DNA from: Anniella stebbinsi
Lineage: Eukaryota > Chordata > Lepidosauria > Squamata > Anniellidae
Direction: 5' to 3'
NCBI GenBank assembly: GCA_029215795.1
Contig: JARDYH010000004.1
Span: 31,872,001 to 31,936,000 of the forward strand
DNA: 64,000 bases
The stretch's first letter is position 1; every line of letters begins with the position of its first letter. A program made the translations under genes and the position numbers. The notes under the pieces are model-generated. The model was given only the letters and a program-made list of their open reading frames with translations. It searched no databases and was not told the origin of the DNA. Positions 43,697 to 55,524 of this stretch are shown here, piece after piece.

Positions 43697-45106
43697 GTGT
43701 CACATGAAGACTACTCATCTGGGCCAACTTTATATCTCTGCACTAGTTTTGATAAAAACAACTGACGAAACCAACCAATATTTCTTCCAACATGTATCCA
43801 AAAGATAACAGGCACATTTGGGTCCAAACTGGATACTTCAAGTTGAAACTACCATACCTTCCCTCTAACACTAAGGGTATCAACACATTAAGCAAAAATC
43901 CTGCACCCTTACTGGGTTTTCTTCTTCTATAGTCTTTCTGAGTTTATAACGGTTTTGGAATTGAAAACTTCCTATCTCGGCAATGCTCTATATGTTCAAT
44001 GAAACAGCACCATCTACTGGCTGTATCATAGCACAACACTGGCTTTTCACACTGTGGAGATCCCACGATAATTTTAAATACTGTATTATCTCTGATCTTT
44101 TTAAAAGCGAGATTATGGGGGGAAAGCATGGGAGACATCCTGGAGGTTGACTAAGTCATATAAAGGACCCACAAACTTCCATAGGATCGCTCATGTAGAG
44201 AAGCTCCAAGTGTTATATTGAATGAGAAGTTGGATTTACCATCTCTTTAACTACTGTGATTGGATCTACCATCTCTTTAACTTTAAAAAACAGCCAGGGG
44301 AGCAGGAAATTGCATTGGGAACACAGCACCTGTGAAGGATAGCTTAGCACTTTCCCTCCATGCCATTTTCATGATGTAAAGTGGCTGCTAAATGCCCCAT
44401 AAAGGGGGAAAACAGTGTGTAGCTAGATGTTTTCTCTAACGATGCAAATATCAAATTCAGGGAGGGGATTTACATTGGGCAAATGATGTAGGGGTAAAGG
44501 GAAAACTCCCTCTCCACAGCTAGTTTTTAAAGAAATATAAACAGATGGGAGATCCACATCTGGTCTAGTTTGGACTTAACAACAACAGATAACTGAGGCA
44601 GGCAGACCTGTGTTACCACAACAGGGATTCCATTTTTCAAATGAAAAAGCAAGTTATTAAAGGCGTAAGAATCATTGTTCTATTTAGGATCCCCACGGCA
44701 CCTTTGTTGAGATCTTGGAATATGCACATTGCATGTTAGGAGACTGGCTAAAACTATGTGCTTTCAGCTACAGCTAAGTTCAATTGATGAAGTAGTCTAG
44801 GTATTCAAATTCAGCCACATGATCTTGTCTACTTAAGTTCCTAAAGGGGAATGTTGTTAAGCCCTCATGGCTAAAATTGCATCACTCATGCTTGTGTTAT
44901 AGCTTTTGATAGCACAAGTCTCACAGGGTTTCTTCAGAGGGGGGCTGAGCTCATGACCTGCAAAAAATCAAAGAGGTTACAGTTTCCTTTCCTCCAGTTC
45001 ATGTATACTTCTCACACAAGGAGATACTAGATGAGTGAGTGGAACTGGTCCAGTTTGGTGCATAGACTCTGGTTAAACCAGGCTAAACACAGCTCAGGAG
45101 GCATTT
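43697..45106. other. No gene recognised
   Basis: A short duplicated motif TACCATCTCTTTAACT occurs twice at 44237-44283. Otherwise ordinary. Confidence 0.4.
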
Positions 45107-45750
45107 AGGAACATAGGAAGCTGTTTCATCCTGAGTCAGAACTTTGGATCCATTTAGCCCAGTATAGTTGACAATGACTGGCAGTGGCTCTCTGAAGTTT
45201 TGGACAGGTTTTTCCTGCGTTACCTGGAGATGCTGGCAGGGGCATAAACTACGGGGGTAGTGGGGCTCAACCCCCCCACCGGGATTTCCCAGAGGAGGCA
45301 ATGACCAACCAAATAACATCAGTAAGCTCACAGCCTGGCTGGCAGATTCCTCAGTCAGTCTCCAGTTGTCTGTATTGTTATGTGTCTGAGGGTCAGTTTA
45401 AATTACCTCCAAGAAAACCCTGCTTCCTCCTCAGCTGCCCAACAGATCTCTTTGCAAGACAAAAGCCACTCTCCTTTTCTGTTAGATTCAGACTTCTTCC
45501 CCAGATTCATTTTCTCCTATCCCCTTGGGCCTTGTAGTACAAAAGGTTGCCCATTTAGGAATTACAGTGTGTGGGGGGAGTGCCCTCCTTTTCCAAATTA
45601 AACCCCATGCCCCTGGAAAGCCCCATGCGCCCCCAAAAAGTCACATGTCCTCCCCCTCCCTGAAAAATTGAGACATCTATGCCCCTGGGCCTGGGGATTG
45701 AATCTGAGACCTTCTGCATGCAAAGCTCTACCACTATGCTATGGTCCCTC
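45107..45750 (-). repeat. tRNA-headed SINE, split by an insertion
   Basis: Left part 45107-45236 holds the tail side (AGGAACATAGGAAGCTG, TTACCTGGAGATGCTGG). Right part 45688-45750 holds GGGGATTGAATCTGAGACC, TTCTGCATGCAAAGC and the A-box complement TCTACCACTATGCTATGG. Together they make one SINE of about 190 bp. Confidence 0.8.
45237..45687. mobile_element. TIR element inserted in the SINE (451 bp)
   Basis: Ends CAGGGGCATAAACTAC and the complement CAGGGGCATAGATGTC share a perfect 10-bp inverted repeat with a hAT-like CAGGG start. It interrupts the SINE exactly where its sequence should continue. A flanking 7-8-bp duplication (ATGCTGG and GGCCTGG) is only partial. Internal frames have no transposase motif. 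Confidence 0.72.
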
Positions 45751-46625
45751 CCCTGACACATTCAATAAATCTTCACTTTTTTACTGCTTGTTTGGATTGC
45801 CAAAATGGGGTGGTAGGCTGTCAAGAACTTGGCAAGCCATAATATACGACTGCTAGGTTGCATTTCACTTGGTTACTGATGGGCTTTTATCCTATGTTTT
45901 ATAAAAGAAGTGGAATATTCAGTCCTCAACTTTGACATTTTATCTCCATCCATATGGTGAGAATAGAGTCAAAACACTAGAATGAATATAAAGGGTGGAA
46001 ATGATGATCAAAACATACTTTCACTATCTCACACTCTTCTTTGCTGACCTTTTTGGTCTGAAAACAGTTGCATATATGTGTTGAGACCCACTTGCCCATA
46101 CCTCATTTTACATTTCTTTCCAGATCAAATGGGTCAGGTCTTTGCAAAGTCCCTTTGGAGCACCTTTTTAAAAACACAAATGTGTTGCTTTTTAAGCAAA
46201 CAAAGTAAAAGCTTCCCTTTTGGCTGGCATGAGCTTGAAACCAGATGCAGGGCTTTGGCCCAAAGAAAGCACTCCACAAATGATCTCCATATTAAGAAGG
46301 GTGGTTGATGTTTCCTGGCTTCCTTGAGAAATCTCAGAGATTCGTGGGAGCCTCTTAGGAGCTATTTCAAATTTCCTTTCCCCTCCCTTTCATATTTAGC
46401 ATGAGGAAAAACAATGGGTGCATGGATATAAGGCCTGAAATACACAGTGGTTTAATTAAAGCCTCTCATTAATGCAATAAAGCTGAGGAATCCAAGGAAA
46501 TAGTTATATTTTGCTCATCAACTAAGAAATTCTATTTAATCAAACACTTTCTTGAATGCTGGAGATGTCATGCGGACGTTCAGCTGGTTGTTGCATTCAT
46601 GGAGTCTGTATAAAACTATATTGTA
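45751..46625. other. No gene recognised
   Basis: The stretch 46430-46610 is complex, AT-rich and repeat-free (TCTCATTAATGCAATAAAGC) and could be regulatory. Confidence 0.35.
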
Positions 46626-46990
46626 AGGATGTATGAGAAATTTGTTTAGGTTCATTTATGACCAGAATTTACCCAGTTCGCATCTCTTGAATGCAAGCAT
46701 AATCTGTGATCACAGTTGGCACATTACCAACCTTGTGATGCTATTTGGGGTGGGATGGTGGAGGAATCCATTAGAAAAATGAGCACGTTAGAAAAATGTG
46801 CATGAAAATATGTGTGTTTTAAAAAGTATGCACAAACATACATAATCTGAGGGGGAAGGTTGCATACTTGTGAATGTGCACCCCAAGTATGTACCCACAT
46901 ATGCACCCAAGCGCTTTGTGATTTAAAAAGGAAAAGGAAAAAAGGCTCATAATATGATAGAGCTTGAGTTTTGCTGATTTTCGCATCCCT
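46626..46990. mobile_element. AT-rich GGGATG-family element with both ends
   Basis: Starts AGGATGTATGAGAAAT and ends ATTTTCGCATCCCT, so the ends are imperfect inverted repeats (AGGGATG type). The interior has the ATGCACAAACATAC blocks shared with 1-380. This is the best evidence that the AT-rich family is a TIR element. Confidence 0.6.
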
Positions 46991-47410
46991 ATCATATTAA
47001 CCAAAAAAAAAAGATGTACCTTTACATAGAAATGAACATGTGCTCCATGTTTATATTAGAAGTTTGCTTTCTATTACAGAAAAGAAAAAGGAGGGGAGGG
47101 AGTTGAATGTGAGGTCAAAGGAGTGATTTGGTATTTGGAGCTCAGACCCTGCCTCACCTCGTGGTCAGTTTGTGGTCTTGTGCAAGTCATTTGTCTCCAT
47201 CCATTCCATCACTCTTGTTCCCAACTATCAACAGCCGAACATCTCTGAGAACCTTAGAAGTAGGACTCGAAGAAAACAGTTGTTGTTTATCTCTAGCATC
47301 TGGTCTTCAGAATTACACAGTCTCTGAATATGGAAGCTCAATTTAGCTATCATGGCCAATAGGGTCTGCTTCCATTGGCAGGGCTGGGTTAGGAGAAATT
47401 TGAGTATGAG
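46991..47410. other. No gene recognised
   Basis: Ordinary sequence with no motif. Confidence 0.4.
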
Positions 47411-47416
47411 AAGCCA

Positions 47417-47517
47417 AAAGTTCCAAAATGGTGGGGTTGACAGCTTTCCAACAGCACCCCCTCCCCTGCCTTCTCCCCCCTCTGTTAGCTGTCAAACCCA
47501 CCGTATTGGAACTTTTA
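47417..47517. repeat. Inverted repeat with ~29-nt arms
   Basis: AAAGTTCCAAAATGGTGG and CCACCGTATTGGAACTTT, together with GGTTGACAGCT and AGCTGTCAAACC, pair around a C-rich loop. It lies directly before the tandem array and may be part of the same element. Confidence 0.75.
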
Positions 47518-47532
47518 AAGTAAAAAAATCAT

Positions 47533-48270
47533 AGCCACAAAACGCCTGGACCTATCTTTCTGAAATTTCTCACACATAAGTACCTCAAACCCATCTGCCA
47601 TGTGGGCAAGTTTCATTACTATTATTATTATTATTTTATTTTATTTCTAACCCGCCTCTCCATCCAGATCAAGGCGGGGAACAACAATAAATATAAACAT
47701 AAAAATCATAAAATAGATAAACCATTAAAACAGATAAAAACAAATACCTTGTTAAAAACATTTCATGCTTCTATCTTTAAAAATAAAAAAGTTTGTTTCT
47801 CTCATTTCTCCAAAAATACCTTGCCACTACATGCTTGGACCTATGTTTCTGACATTTCTCACACATCACTAACTACATGTCATCTCTAATGTGGCTAAGT
47901 TTCAAGGTTCTATCATTAAAATTAAAAAAAGTTAAAGGCATTAATTTCTTACCCCCAATGCAACCCATTTTTCAAAAATTAATTGCCACCCAAGGCAAGC
48001 ACTTATGTTTCTGAAATTTCACACATATGAGTAGCAACATACCATCTGCAATTTGGCAAAGTGTCATGTGTGGATCGTTAAAAATAAAAAAGTTATAGGC
48101 ATTCCAGGTTCATTTTAGACAATGTCACAGACACAAAATGCCTGAACCAATCTTTCTGAAATTTCTCACACAGAAGTAACTCTAACCCATCTGCAGTGTG
48201 GCCAAGTCTCATGCTTCTATCTAAAATAATTTTTAAAAGTTATAGACATTTCTTTAAAACAATGCTATGG
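47533..48270. repeat. Degenerate tandem array, ~150-bp unit, about four units
   Basis: Each unit contains GCCTGGACC(T/A)AT, TTTCTGAAATTTCTCACAC, ACCCATCTGC...GTGG(C/G)(C/A)AAG, and TTCTATC...AAAAGTTAUAGGCATT (T for U). Units begin near 47533, 47818, 47985 and 48121. The first is interrupted by a LINE tail at 47621-47760. Confidence 0.8.
47621..47760 (-). repeat. LINE 3' tail inserted in the tandem array
   Basis: (ATT)n and TTTATTTCTAACCCGCCTCTCC plus CAAGGCGGGGAACAACAATA match the LINE tail at 29297. Possible short target duplication TTTCAT on both sides. Confidence 0.75.
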
Positions 48271-48450
48271 GGATAATAATTCAAAATGGCATCAGATTCA
48301 AAAATTAGACGTCCGATTTTTGTATCGGTATCGGATGCAATCCGATCCGACAGACCTCCAATTTTTCCGATACGATACTTTCCAAAATCTGAAGTTCCGA
48401 TTCTGATTCCGATACAATTTTTGCATCCATGCACATCCCTAGATATATCC
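48271..48450. repeat. Sequence with repeated TCCGAT/ATCGGA words
   Basis: GTATCGGTATCGGATGC, ATCCGATCCGAC, TTCCGATACGATAC, TCCGATTCTGATTCCGATAC. Ends in GCACATCCCT like the AT-rich family. CpG density is high for such AT-rich DNA. Confidence 0.5.
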
Positions 48451-48745
48451 TACTGCTAGTTTGGAAAAAGACTAAATTTCCTTGCCACTGGATATTGAGA
48501 AGACAGACATAGCCTACATGTACCATCTTTGTAGATGGATCAATGCCACCATGCTGGCTTCACAGGCTTCACAAGCCAGCAATTTGGACCGCAGTCCAGT
48601 TTTGTTTGCAAAGTATTTTAGGGAGGGAGGAAACTGTGGGGTGGCTGGGAAAACACAGAAAGAACGGAAAGCAACACAGCCCTGTGTTCTCATGAAGAAG
48701 CCTCACTGAAGCTGTGATGGGAAAGATCCCTGTTTGTTTTCTAAT
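48451..48745. other. No gene recognised
   Basis: Nothing recognised. Confidence 0.4.
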
Positions 48746-49230
48746 AGGGATGGCAGAGAATTTCTGTTCAATTCGGTTTCAATGAGAATTAACAAACATG
48801 GTAAGGTTCTCCAAAATAACTTGATAATAATTTAAAACATTATGACAATGTGGGACAAAACAGAAAATGACAGATTAGTCCACCCAGGGCTTTGAGTGCT
48901 TTGCTCTAGAGAGTCTGGATTTGAATCTCCTTGTAGTCAACCATGTTTATGGTGCTGAATTAGGTTGCAACCTCTTTATCCTGACAGGCTCCTCACCTTT
49001 CCAGCTATAAGGCAGCCAGATTCAACAAGGTCCTATCCATACTGGGAATAGCTGTACTTATTCAATTTGGCTGAGGCAGATGGGTGAGAATTTAGTTTCA
49101 GTTCATGTTGGGTAATAATTTATCAAAATTTGCAGAGTTCATATTTGGGGGAGAAAGAACTTGAGATTTTTTAAAAAAAAAATCAAATGCAGGAGAAAGT
49201 GAAACCGACAAATTTACCCCTCCCTATTTT
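48746..49230. repeat. AT-rich dispersed repeat, related to 51664 and 59752
   Basis: Starts TAGGGATGGCAGAGAA and ends GAAACCGACAAATTTACCCC; shares TCAAATGCAGGAGAAAGTGAAA and CATGTT(T/G)GGTAA words (reverse-complemented) with the other two. Confidence 0.5.
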
Positions 49231-49241
49231 CCAGTGATGTT

Positions 49242-49872
49242 TTACAGCCTGATCCTATCCATTTTTCCTTGGAAGTACATCCAACAGAATTCAATAGAGC
49301 CTATTAGGGTTTTATGGATGCATGAAGCATCTGCCCCATGAGAACCTGCCTTCCCCGCTCATGCGGCCCACCCCAATGAGCCAGCCAGGCTGGATGAGCC
49401 TCTGCTTAGCCCTTGGTAAGTGCCCATCCTTTCCTCCACTCAGCTCAAATGGTGGCTGCAATTGGCACAAAAGGGAGAAATGCATGATTTCTGGAGGGTC
49501 TGGGAATTGTGTATTTCCCATCCCTCCACGGTAATGGTGCCATTAGTGTGGAGGGGGAAATGTGCACTTTCCGGAGGCTCCAGAATGTGCGCTCTCCAAG
49601 CCCCTTGTTCTAGTCGGGGCCTTAAAGTCACTCTTAACACAAGGCTACCTTGTGTTAATAGGGTCTTTAAGGCCCCGATTGGAGCAGAGCAGGGGAAGGT
49701 GCACTTTCCCAGGGTGTACCCTTGCCTGAGAGTCCACTCTCACATCAGGCTCATCCAGTTGGGTCCATGAGGGCTGGACGCGAGAGGGTTTATTGCCCTC
49801 GCAGATGCAACCGGTCACTTGTAACAACCCTAGCGTCTACTCTCAAGAAAGTGTGCATAGGATTGCACCCCT
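49242..49872. mobile_element. Candidate larger MITE with family D-type ends
   Basis: Left end CAGCCTGATCCTATCC and right end GTGCATAGGATTGCAC are imperfect inverted repeats. The interior has a near-perfect hairpin at 49615-49677, and the AGAGGCTCCA/TTTCC motif recurs near 50640-50730, so other copies exist. Confidence 0.5.
49615..49677. repeat. Hairpin
   Basis: CGGGGCCTTAAAG and CTTTAAGGCCCCG, then CTTAACACAAGG and CCTTGTGTTAA, pair with very small gaps. Confidence 0.85.
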
Positions 49873-51660
49873 AATTCCTGGGTTGTAGCATGTACTAGAG
49901 TCCAAAGGTTTGGCTCTCCAGTCAATTACCCCCCTTCAGCTCAGTTTCAAAAACTTGCTTTTTTTATAAGTCCATCTCCAGGGTTTGGTATCTCTGGGCA
50001 AGGTGCTCTTAGAAGACCTCCCAGCACCATCTGGGTTTCATGGACCTTAGTGTCAGCTTTACTGCAACCTGCCCCTTCCCCATCTAAATTAATGAATTGG
50101 CAGGCTTACCTGGTGGTGATCTAGGGTGTCCATGTGTTCTATTTTAAAGAGGACAGCTGTCTATTTGAAGGGCTGCCTTGTCCAGTTCCAGTTTAAAGGT
50201 AAAGAACCAGAAGAAGGGAGATCTGGGGCTTTGAAGTTGCCCTTCAACAGTTAGCACCTGAACAGTGGACTGAAGACACAGGTGCACAGATCGTCCACAC
50301 TACTGCGAGGTGGACTGTATTTCTATTTAAATTGTAATATTTCTTTCAAAATTCATCCTCTTTTTGGGTTGATTCATTTCCTCTTTTTTGGCAATTATGA
50401 AGTGGTCTAACTTTGTGAAGCATCATGCACATTGAGGGTGTGCTAGAAAGAAAGAATGGCATAAGGAAGGAAGGAAGGAAGGAAAGAAGGAAGGAAGGAA
50501 GGAAGGAAGCCAATGGCATGGGGGACTTAGGGATGGCCAAAACCGCTGAACGCTCACTCTGTGAGTGCTCTCCCCCACCACTCCTCCAGCCTACCTCCAC
50601 GAACTGGGCTGCGTGACCCCGGCTGCAGTGGGGAGGAAATGCACTATTTCCAGAGGCTCCAAAAACTGCACATTTCCCCCCCCCCCCGCACCAATGGGGG
50701 CCTAAAGCAGTCGAAGTGCAATTAGGATAAAGGAACTTGTGTTTTTTTGCAAATGTTATTTTCTCTTAATGCCTTTTTTATCAATCAGCTCTATTGAAAA
50801 AATACCTTCAATTGTGATTTTCTTGTTTTAATTTACTAGCAAACCACTGTGTTAAGCCACAAGTGTCTGGACTGTCACTTACCTCACATCTGGAGCCTAA
50901 ACCCCACATTATTGGAAAGGGAAAGATGAAGGAAGGAAGGTGGAACTCTTAAATAGACAAGAGAGCCTTAAGGAGCTGCTCAGAGGGTCCAGGTCATTGG
51001 TGGAACTCTTGACACCAGCCATATCCCCATCTACACATATCCTTCATAGTCCTGTGCCTTCATTTTTATTCTATTCTCTTTCACTCTTCTTTTTATATTA
51101 CTAGATCCTGGTGGGGAGGGTGCCATACTCCTTTGATGGTACAACTTGGGGCTTAGTAATGACATGCTTTGTAACAGTTTTGGGAGTGGGTGATTTTGAG
51201 CGGAGATGCAGTGGTGGAAACTGAATGTTTAACCCTTTCTCGTCATGCTGATTCTCCTCACCATATAGCTTGCTGTCCCCTTCCACCCCCAAATAGCTTG
51301 CTAATCTCAGGTGCACATGAGACTCCAAGAAAGCTCTGTGTAGCAGTATACTAAGTGTAAATTGAGGCCTTTGTTAACTGGTTGTCACCTTCAAACTATT
51401 AACAACTTGCAGCCTGGCCAAGCTGGCTTTGTCTTTAAAAAAGCAAATGTGGTAAGAAGGAAAAAAACACAGTGTGTCAAATGTAATTCAAGCCTCAGAT
51501 AATGTGTGTGAATGCTTTGGACTTTCAAGACATATAGCAAGATGTAAATGCTAAGGTGTAAAGGGGGGGAAATGTTAAAAAAAATAAACAAAATCCTATC
51601 ATGCTTCTACAAATTAGGTGTAAATGATGTTAATGATGTGAAGATTTGGCTATCCCTGGC
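49873..51660. other. No gene recognised
   Basis: Contains the GGAA microsatellite at 50464-50509 and a C-run at 50678-50689. No exon signature. Confidence 0.4.
50464..50509. repeat. (GGAA)n microsatellite
   Basis: About 11 GGAA units with one A insertion. Confidence 0.95.
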
Positions 51661-51860
51661 TACTAGGGTTGGATAAATCTGTCCCTTTCACTTTCTCCTG
51701 CATTTGAATTTTTAAAATCTCAAGTACTTTCTCTCCTAAATAAGAAGAACTAGTAAACTTTGGTAAATTCTTACCAAACATGAGCTGAAACTAAATTCTC
51801 ACCCATCTGCCCTGGCCAAATTGAATGGGTGCAGCTATTCTCAGCATGGAAAAGACGATG
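51661..51860. repeat. AT-rich dispersed repeat
   Basis: Begins CTAGGGTTGGATAAATCTG, with TTTCTCCTGCATTTGAATTTT and CTCAAGTACTTTCTCTCC, the same series as 59752-59830. Confidence 0.55.
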
Positions 51861-51929
51861 ATGTACCTGCTGGTCATATTTTATTTATTTATTTAGATTT
51901 GGAGCCCTGCTCAAGTGGTATGTTTCACC

Positions 51930-52640
51930 AATTTTTGTAACACCTGAATGCGGCTAACATCTTGCTGACTTTTCAGTGCTTTGCTCAGGTTGCCTTTCAA
52001 CAAAGCATCGGCAATAGAGAGCAAATTCCATTAATTGAGCGAAAAATGCTTCCATATTTTTATTAAAATACCCACATTTAAGATTCTTGTCAACCCTAAG
52101 GATTATTTTCAAGATTTAAGCAGCTTTTGCTGTAGCTCTGTGTGTCTCAAGCACAACTTTTTTCTGGCCTGACACAGGAAATGGTTTTTGGTTTTTTTCA
52201 TTCTTTCATAATTCAGAAGTGTTCAAATGGATTCAGCTCCAACCTTTTGCAAGAAAAATAATTCTTCAGGCAGCCTCCGCTCGGAAAGCTCACCGTGCAG
52301 GAAAAGCTGTCGTGCCGCCTTAACTATTGAGCGGTAGCTACTGACGCCAATGGTATTACATGGAGCTGTAGAAAATACATATAGCAAAGCAACGCTATGG
52401 ATTATGGTTCATTTTTTCACAAAGTTAAAATTATACACTACGGACTATCAAGAGAACTCCCTGGTTAAAGTGATACCTCCAGGAAACTCTGTCTTCATGC
52501 TGAAAAAAGGAAACCAAAATAGAGGCTTTGGCAGTCGAGAGTTTTCCTAGCGGCCCACTCATAACGAACCATAGGAAAGGACACGATGGCCTACTTTTAA
52601 GGGGGCTGCTTTGCCAAATCCCCAAAATGAAGAGAGAGGA
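51930..52640. other. Candidate conserved non-coding element, the longest in the window
   Basis: About 700 bp of complex repeat-free DNA with many homeodomain and SOX words (TTCCATTAATTGAGCG, TATTTTTATTAAAATACC, AAAAATAATTCTTC, GGTATTACATGG) and low decay of CpG-containing words (GGCAGCCTCCGCTCGG, TGTCGTGCCGCC). Frames are short. It looks like a developmental enhancer block; conservation is untested. Confidence 0.4.
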
Positions 52641-52947
52641 AAAATAGGGTGAAATTTGTAACAGTCCCTTTAAGCTGTGAAAATGTTGGATTCACTACAT
52701 CCCTTCCCTCTTTCATCTCTGATATTTAAGCATAAGTGAAGCCCCCAGCAGCAGACTAATATAAAACACAAGCCCCAGGGGAAATTTTTAGTGATTTCTC
52801 AAATGGCCAAATTCTGGACAAATTAAGGACAAATTTCAAGGTTAGGAAGCCAGGGCCCTCAGTAGGTCAAAACGGTTTGTCATATCAACAGCCGTGAATC
52901 CATTCCACAGAATCAACTTCTGGTATCCCATTCCTTGTTCTCTTAGC

Positions 52948-53257
52948 ATAGAATCATAGAATCATCATAGAATAGTTGAGTTGGAAGGAGCCTATAAGGC
53001 CATCGAGTCCAACCCCCTGCTCAGTGCAGGAATCCACCTTAAAGCATCCCTGACAGATGGTTGTCCAGCTGCCTCTTGAATACCTCTAGGGTGGGAGAGC
53101 CCATGATCTCCCTAGGTAATTGGTTCCATTGTTGTATTGCTCTAACAGTCAGGAAGTTTTTCCTGATGTCCAGCCAGATGTCCAGCAGTTTGGGTGTCCA
53201 TGACTGTGGCAAGGAGAGTTGAGTGTGGTACAGTGGAGTATTGCAGATTGCCTGCAT
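52948..53257 (-). pseudogene. CR1 LINE 3' end
   Basis: The minus frame from 53257 encodes DIRKNFLTVRAIQQWNQLP and TLEVFKRQLDNHLSGML, the ORF2 C-terminus of CR1. The 3' UTR ends TTCTATGATGATTCTATG-like (complement at 52948-52970). A reasonably preserved 5'-truncated copy. Confidence 0.92.
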
Positions 53258-54525
53258 TTACAGCTAAGGGTAACAGCAGTAGCAATGACTTGGTGTCAAC
53301 AAGGAAGATAACTGGGTTGGCAGGATGGAGCAGAGAAAGAACTTTGGTAGGTGAGTAGATTTGAGAAGTAGTGGTGCATGGATGCAGCAGGCGATCAGAC
53401 CCCAAGGTGGGCAGTGATGCTAGAATTGCCTGGTTTATTTCTTTTATTTCTTATATTTTAATCCATCCATTAACAAATGTTCTCTGGTCAGATTTTAGAA
53501 AGCTAAAACAATTCAATACATGCATATACATTTAAATCTCCAATGTAGTGGGAGAGAAGGCAGCCATGGGTTCTCCTCCAATTCCCTTCCCAGCACAGCA
53601 TCCGCTGCTTGTCCTGATCACTTGCAGCAGGTCACATAGGGAAGTGGATAAAGAGGGAAAGAGGGAATGGGCAAGGACAGATGATACTCCCTGGTCTCCT
53701 GCTGTATTGGGAGAGGTATTTGCATGTTGTCCAGTTTTCAGCCTGGCAATACCAATCGCACATAGGAAGGTAATTTTGTAGTGAAGAATCACTTGGTTGG
53801 GATGGATGTGGTGTGATAGGTTCTCTGATTAGGAAACAGGGGCTTTGGATCTTTGCTGATAAATGGAATGTGCTCTGCACATTGCCAGGAATACCTGCCC
53901 TCATTATTATTTCTTGATATTCTTGGATTGAGGTTCTATGGGGGAAGGTGTAGCCACAGGGCTGGCTCCAAATTTGAGGAGTTCCAAGTCCACATTCCCT
54001 TCTCCACCACACCCTCCATGGGTTACAAGGCACTGTCAGGTGGAGGTGGGGGTGAAAGAGTACCACCACCTGTGCTCCTCTACTCATCTCCAAATTTTGT
54101 GATGTGGTTCTTGGGTCAAAAAGCAAATATAAAAGTGCATATATTTGGGGGTGTTTCATAGAAAGTGTGTATGTTGAGAGAGTTGTGTACAAAAAATAAA
54201 TGCAGATTTTTGTACAGTTTGGGGGAGGGATTGCAGATTGATGCAGAAACTGTATGGAACTGACTGATGATTAAATATGATACATGTGAAAGTTATAAAT
54301 GCCAGATTTAGACTAATTTAACCATCTCACCCCTGATCTAGAGGCTTTGGTGGCAGTATCAGTTGGAAGGGGATTTCAAGACCAGTGGCATAGTCTGATC
54401 CATGACCAAGCAGTCTGCTCTGTCTGGAGGAGCCAGATGCTTTGATGCATGTACATATTGTTATCCAGTGGTTTGGGGGTTTTATTTTTTTGTAAATGCA
54501 TAAGATTGGAGAAATAGTTCTGGGT

Positions 54526-54535
<10 letters not shown>
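53258..54535. other. No gene recognised
   Basis: The 186-codon minus frame at 53632-54192 is long but shows no domain or hydrophobic pattern I recognise and overlaps plus-strand frames. Around 54110-54250 the sequence resembles the AT-rich family. Confidence 0.35.
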
Positions 54536-54563
<28 letters not shown>

Positions 54564-54590
54564 GAGAGAAAAGAGAGGAGAGAGAGAGAC
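54533..54590. repeat. (GA)n imperfect microsatellite
   Basis: GA run with GGAGAGAGG interruptions. Confidence 0.95.
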
Positions 54591-55320
54591 TAGCTACTAG
54601 CAATTGCAAGATAAATGCTGCTTCAAAGTTTAAAGTTTGGGTTTAGGTATGGACTATGACTGTTATAAGCTTTAGCTGATTGATGCCATTGTCCATCATA
54701 ACTAAAGCCCCACACTACGCACATGGCTACAGTATTATGGCATCACACGCACAGTCATCAAAGCATTTGGGTTCTCCATCCAGGTTTAGAGGTCATGACC
54801 TGTTGTTGCAAGTGAAACCTTCTTTCAATTAATTTCAAAAGAGAAGCATTTTCACTAACTGTAACCTTAATTTCACCATTCTTTTTACGCCTAAAATTCA
54901 TCCAGACAAGCCTGCCTGTTAATATACAGAGCAGAACAGTAATTAGGGACAAGAGACAAAACTCAGTGCTCATGTTACAGACCTGCAGCTGCAGTGAAGC
55001 AAATCCTATCCTTTGTGGCCAAAATAATTTTTGTCTGTTTTTTTTCCCTGCAGACAATGGTTGCTTGTGTTCCTAGAGCACCAAAGCCCACAGGGGGGAT
55101 GCCAAGATCAGGGCTGAAATGGGAAGAGGGATTAGAGGATGAATGTCCTCGAACCCTATGTCTATTAGGTCAAGTAGACTGGAGGGCAGCAAAATCTTCT
55201 GGCGAGACCTCTTAGCAGCTTGATGACGATGTTATTTTAATCCTATGAGCCTCTGTGAGAATCGTATCATGTATCATTCTGATGACCTTGGGACCTTTCT
55301 TGATCCAGTCTCTCCTCACC
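54591..55320. other. No gene recognised
   Basis: A minus-strand 99-codon frame (54758-55057) has a hydrophobic stretch but no identified family. Confidence 0.35.
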
Positions 55321-55524
55321 AGATCAGGGGCAAGCAACCATTTCATCCCTGAGGGCCACATCCAATGGCAGGTCAGGGGTCACAAGCCATTCAGCATGGC
55401 CAAAACTGGAAGTGCTCCACACCAATACATACCTACTATATATGCAGTTCTGCATGCACCCACACACATATATACATTCATGGGGAAGGCTGGCATGCAG
55501 TGAGAGGAAGTTAATCCTCCATTC
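55321..55524. repeat. Possible hAT-like element part, left of the LINE
   Basis: CAGGGGCAAGCAACC ... CATCCCTGAGGGCCACATCC at 55326-55363 resembles the reverse complement of 56630-56685 (TGGGCAATTACATCCCG ... GATGTGTGGCCC), as if one TIR element flanked the LINE. Confidence 0.4.

Noticed and set aside
53632..54192. 186-codon minus frame as a gene
   Set aside because: No domain or codon regularity evident; overlapping plus-strand frames of similar size.
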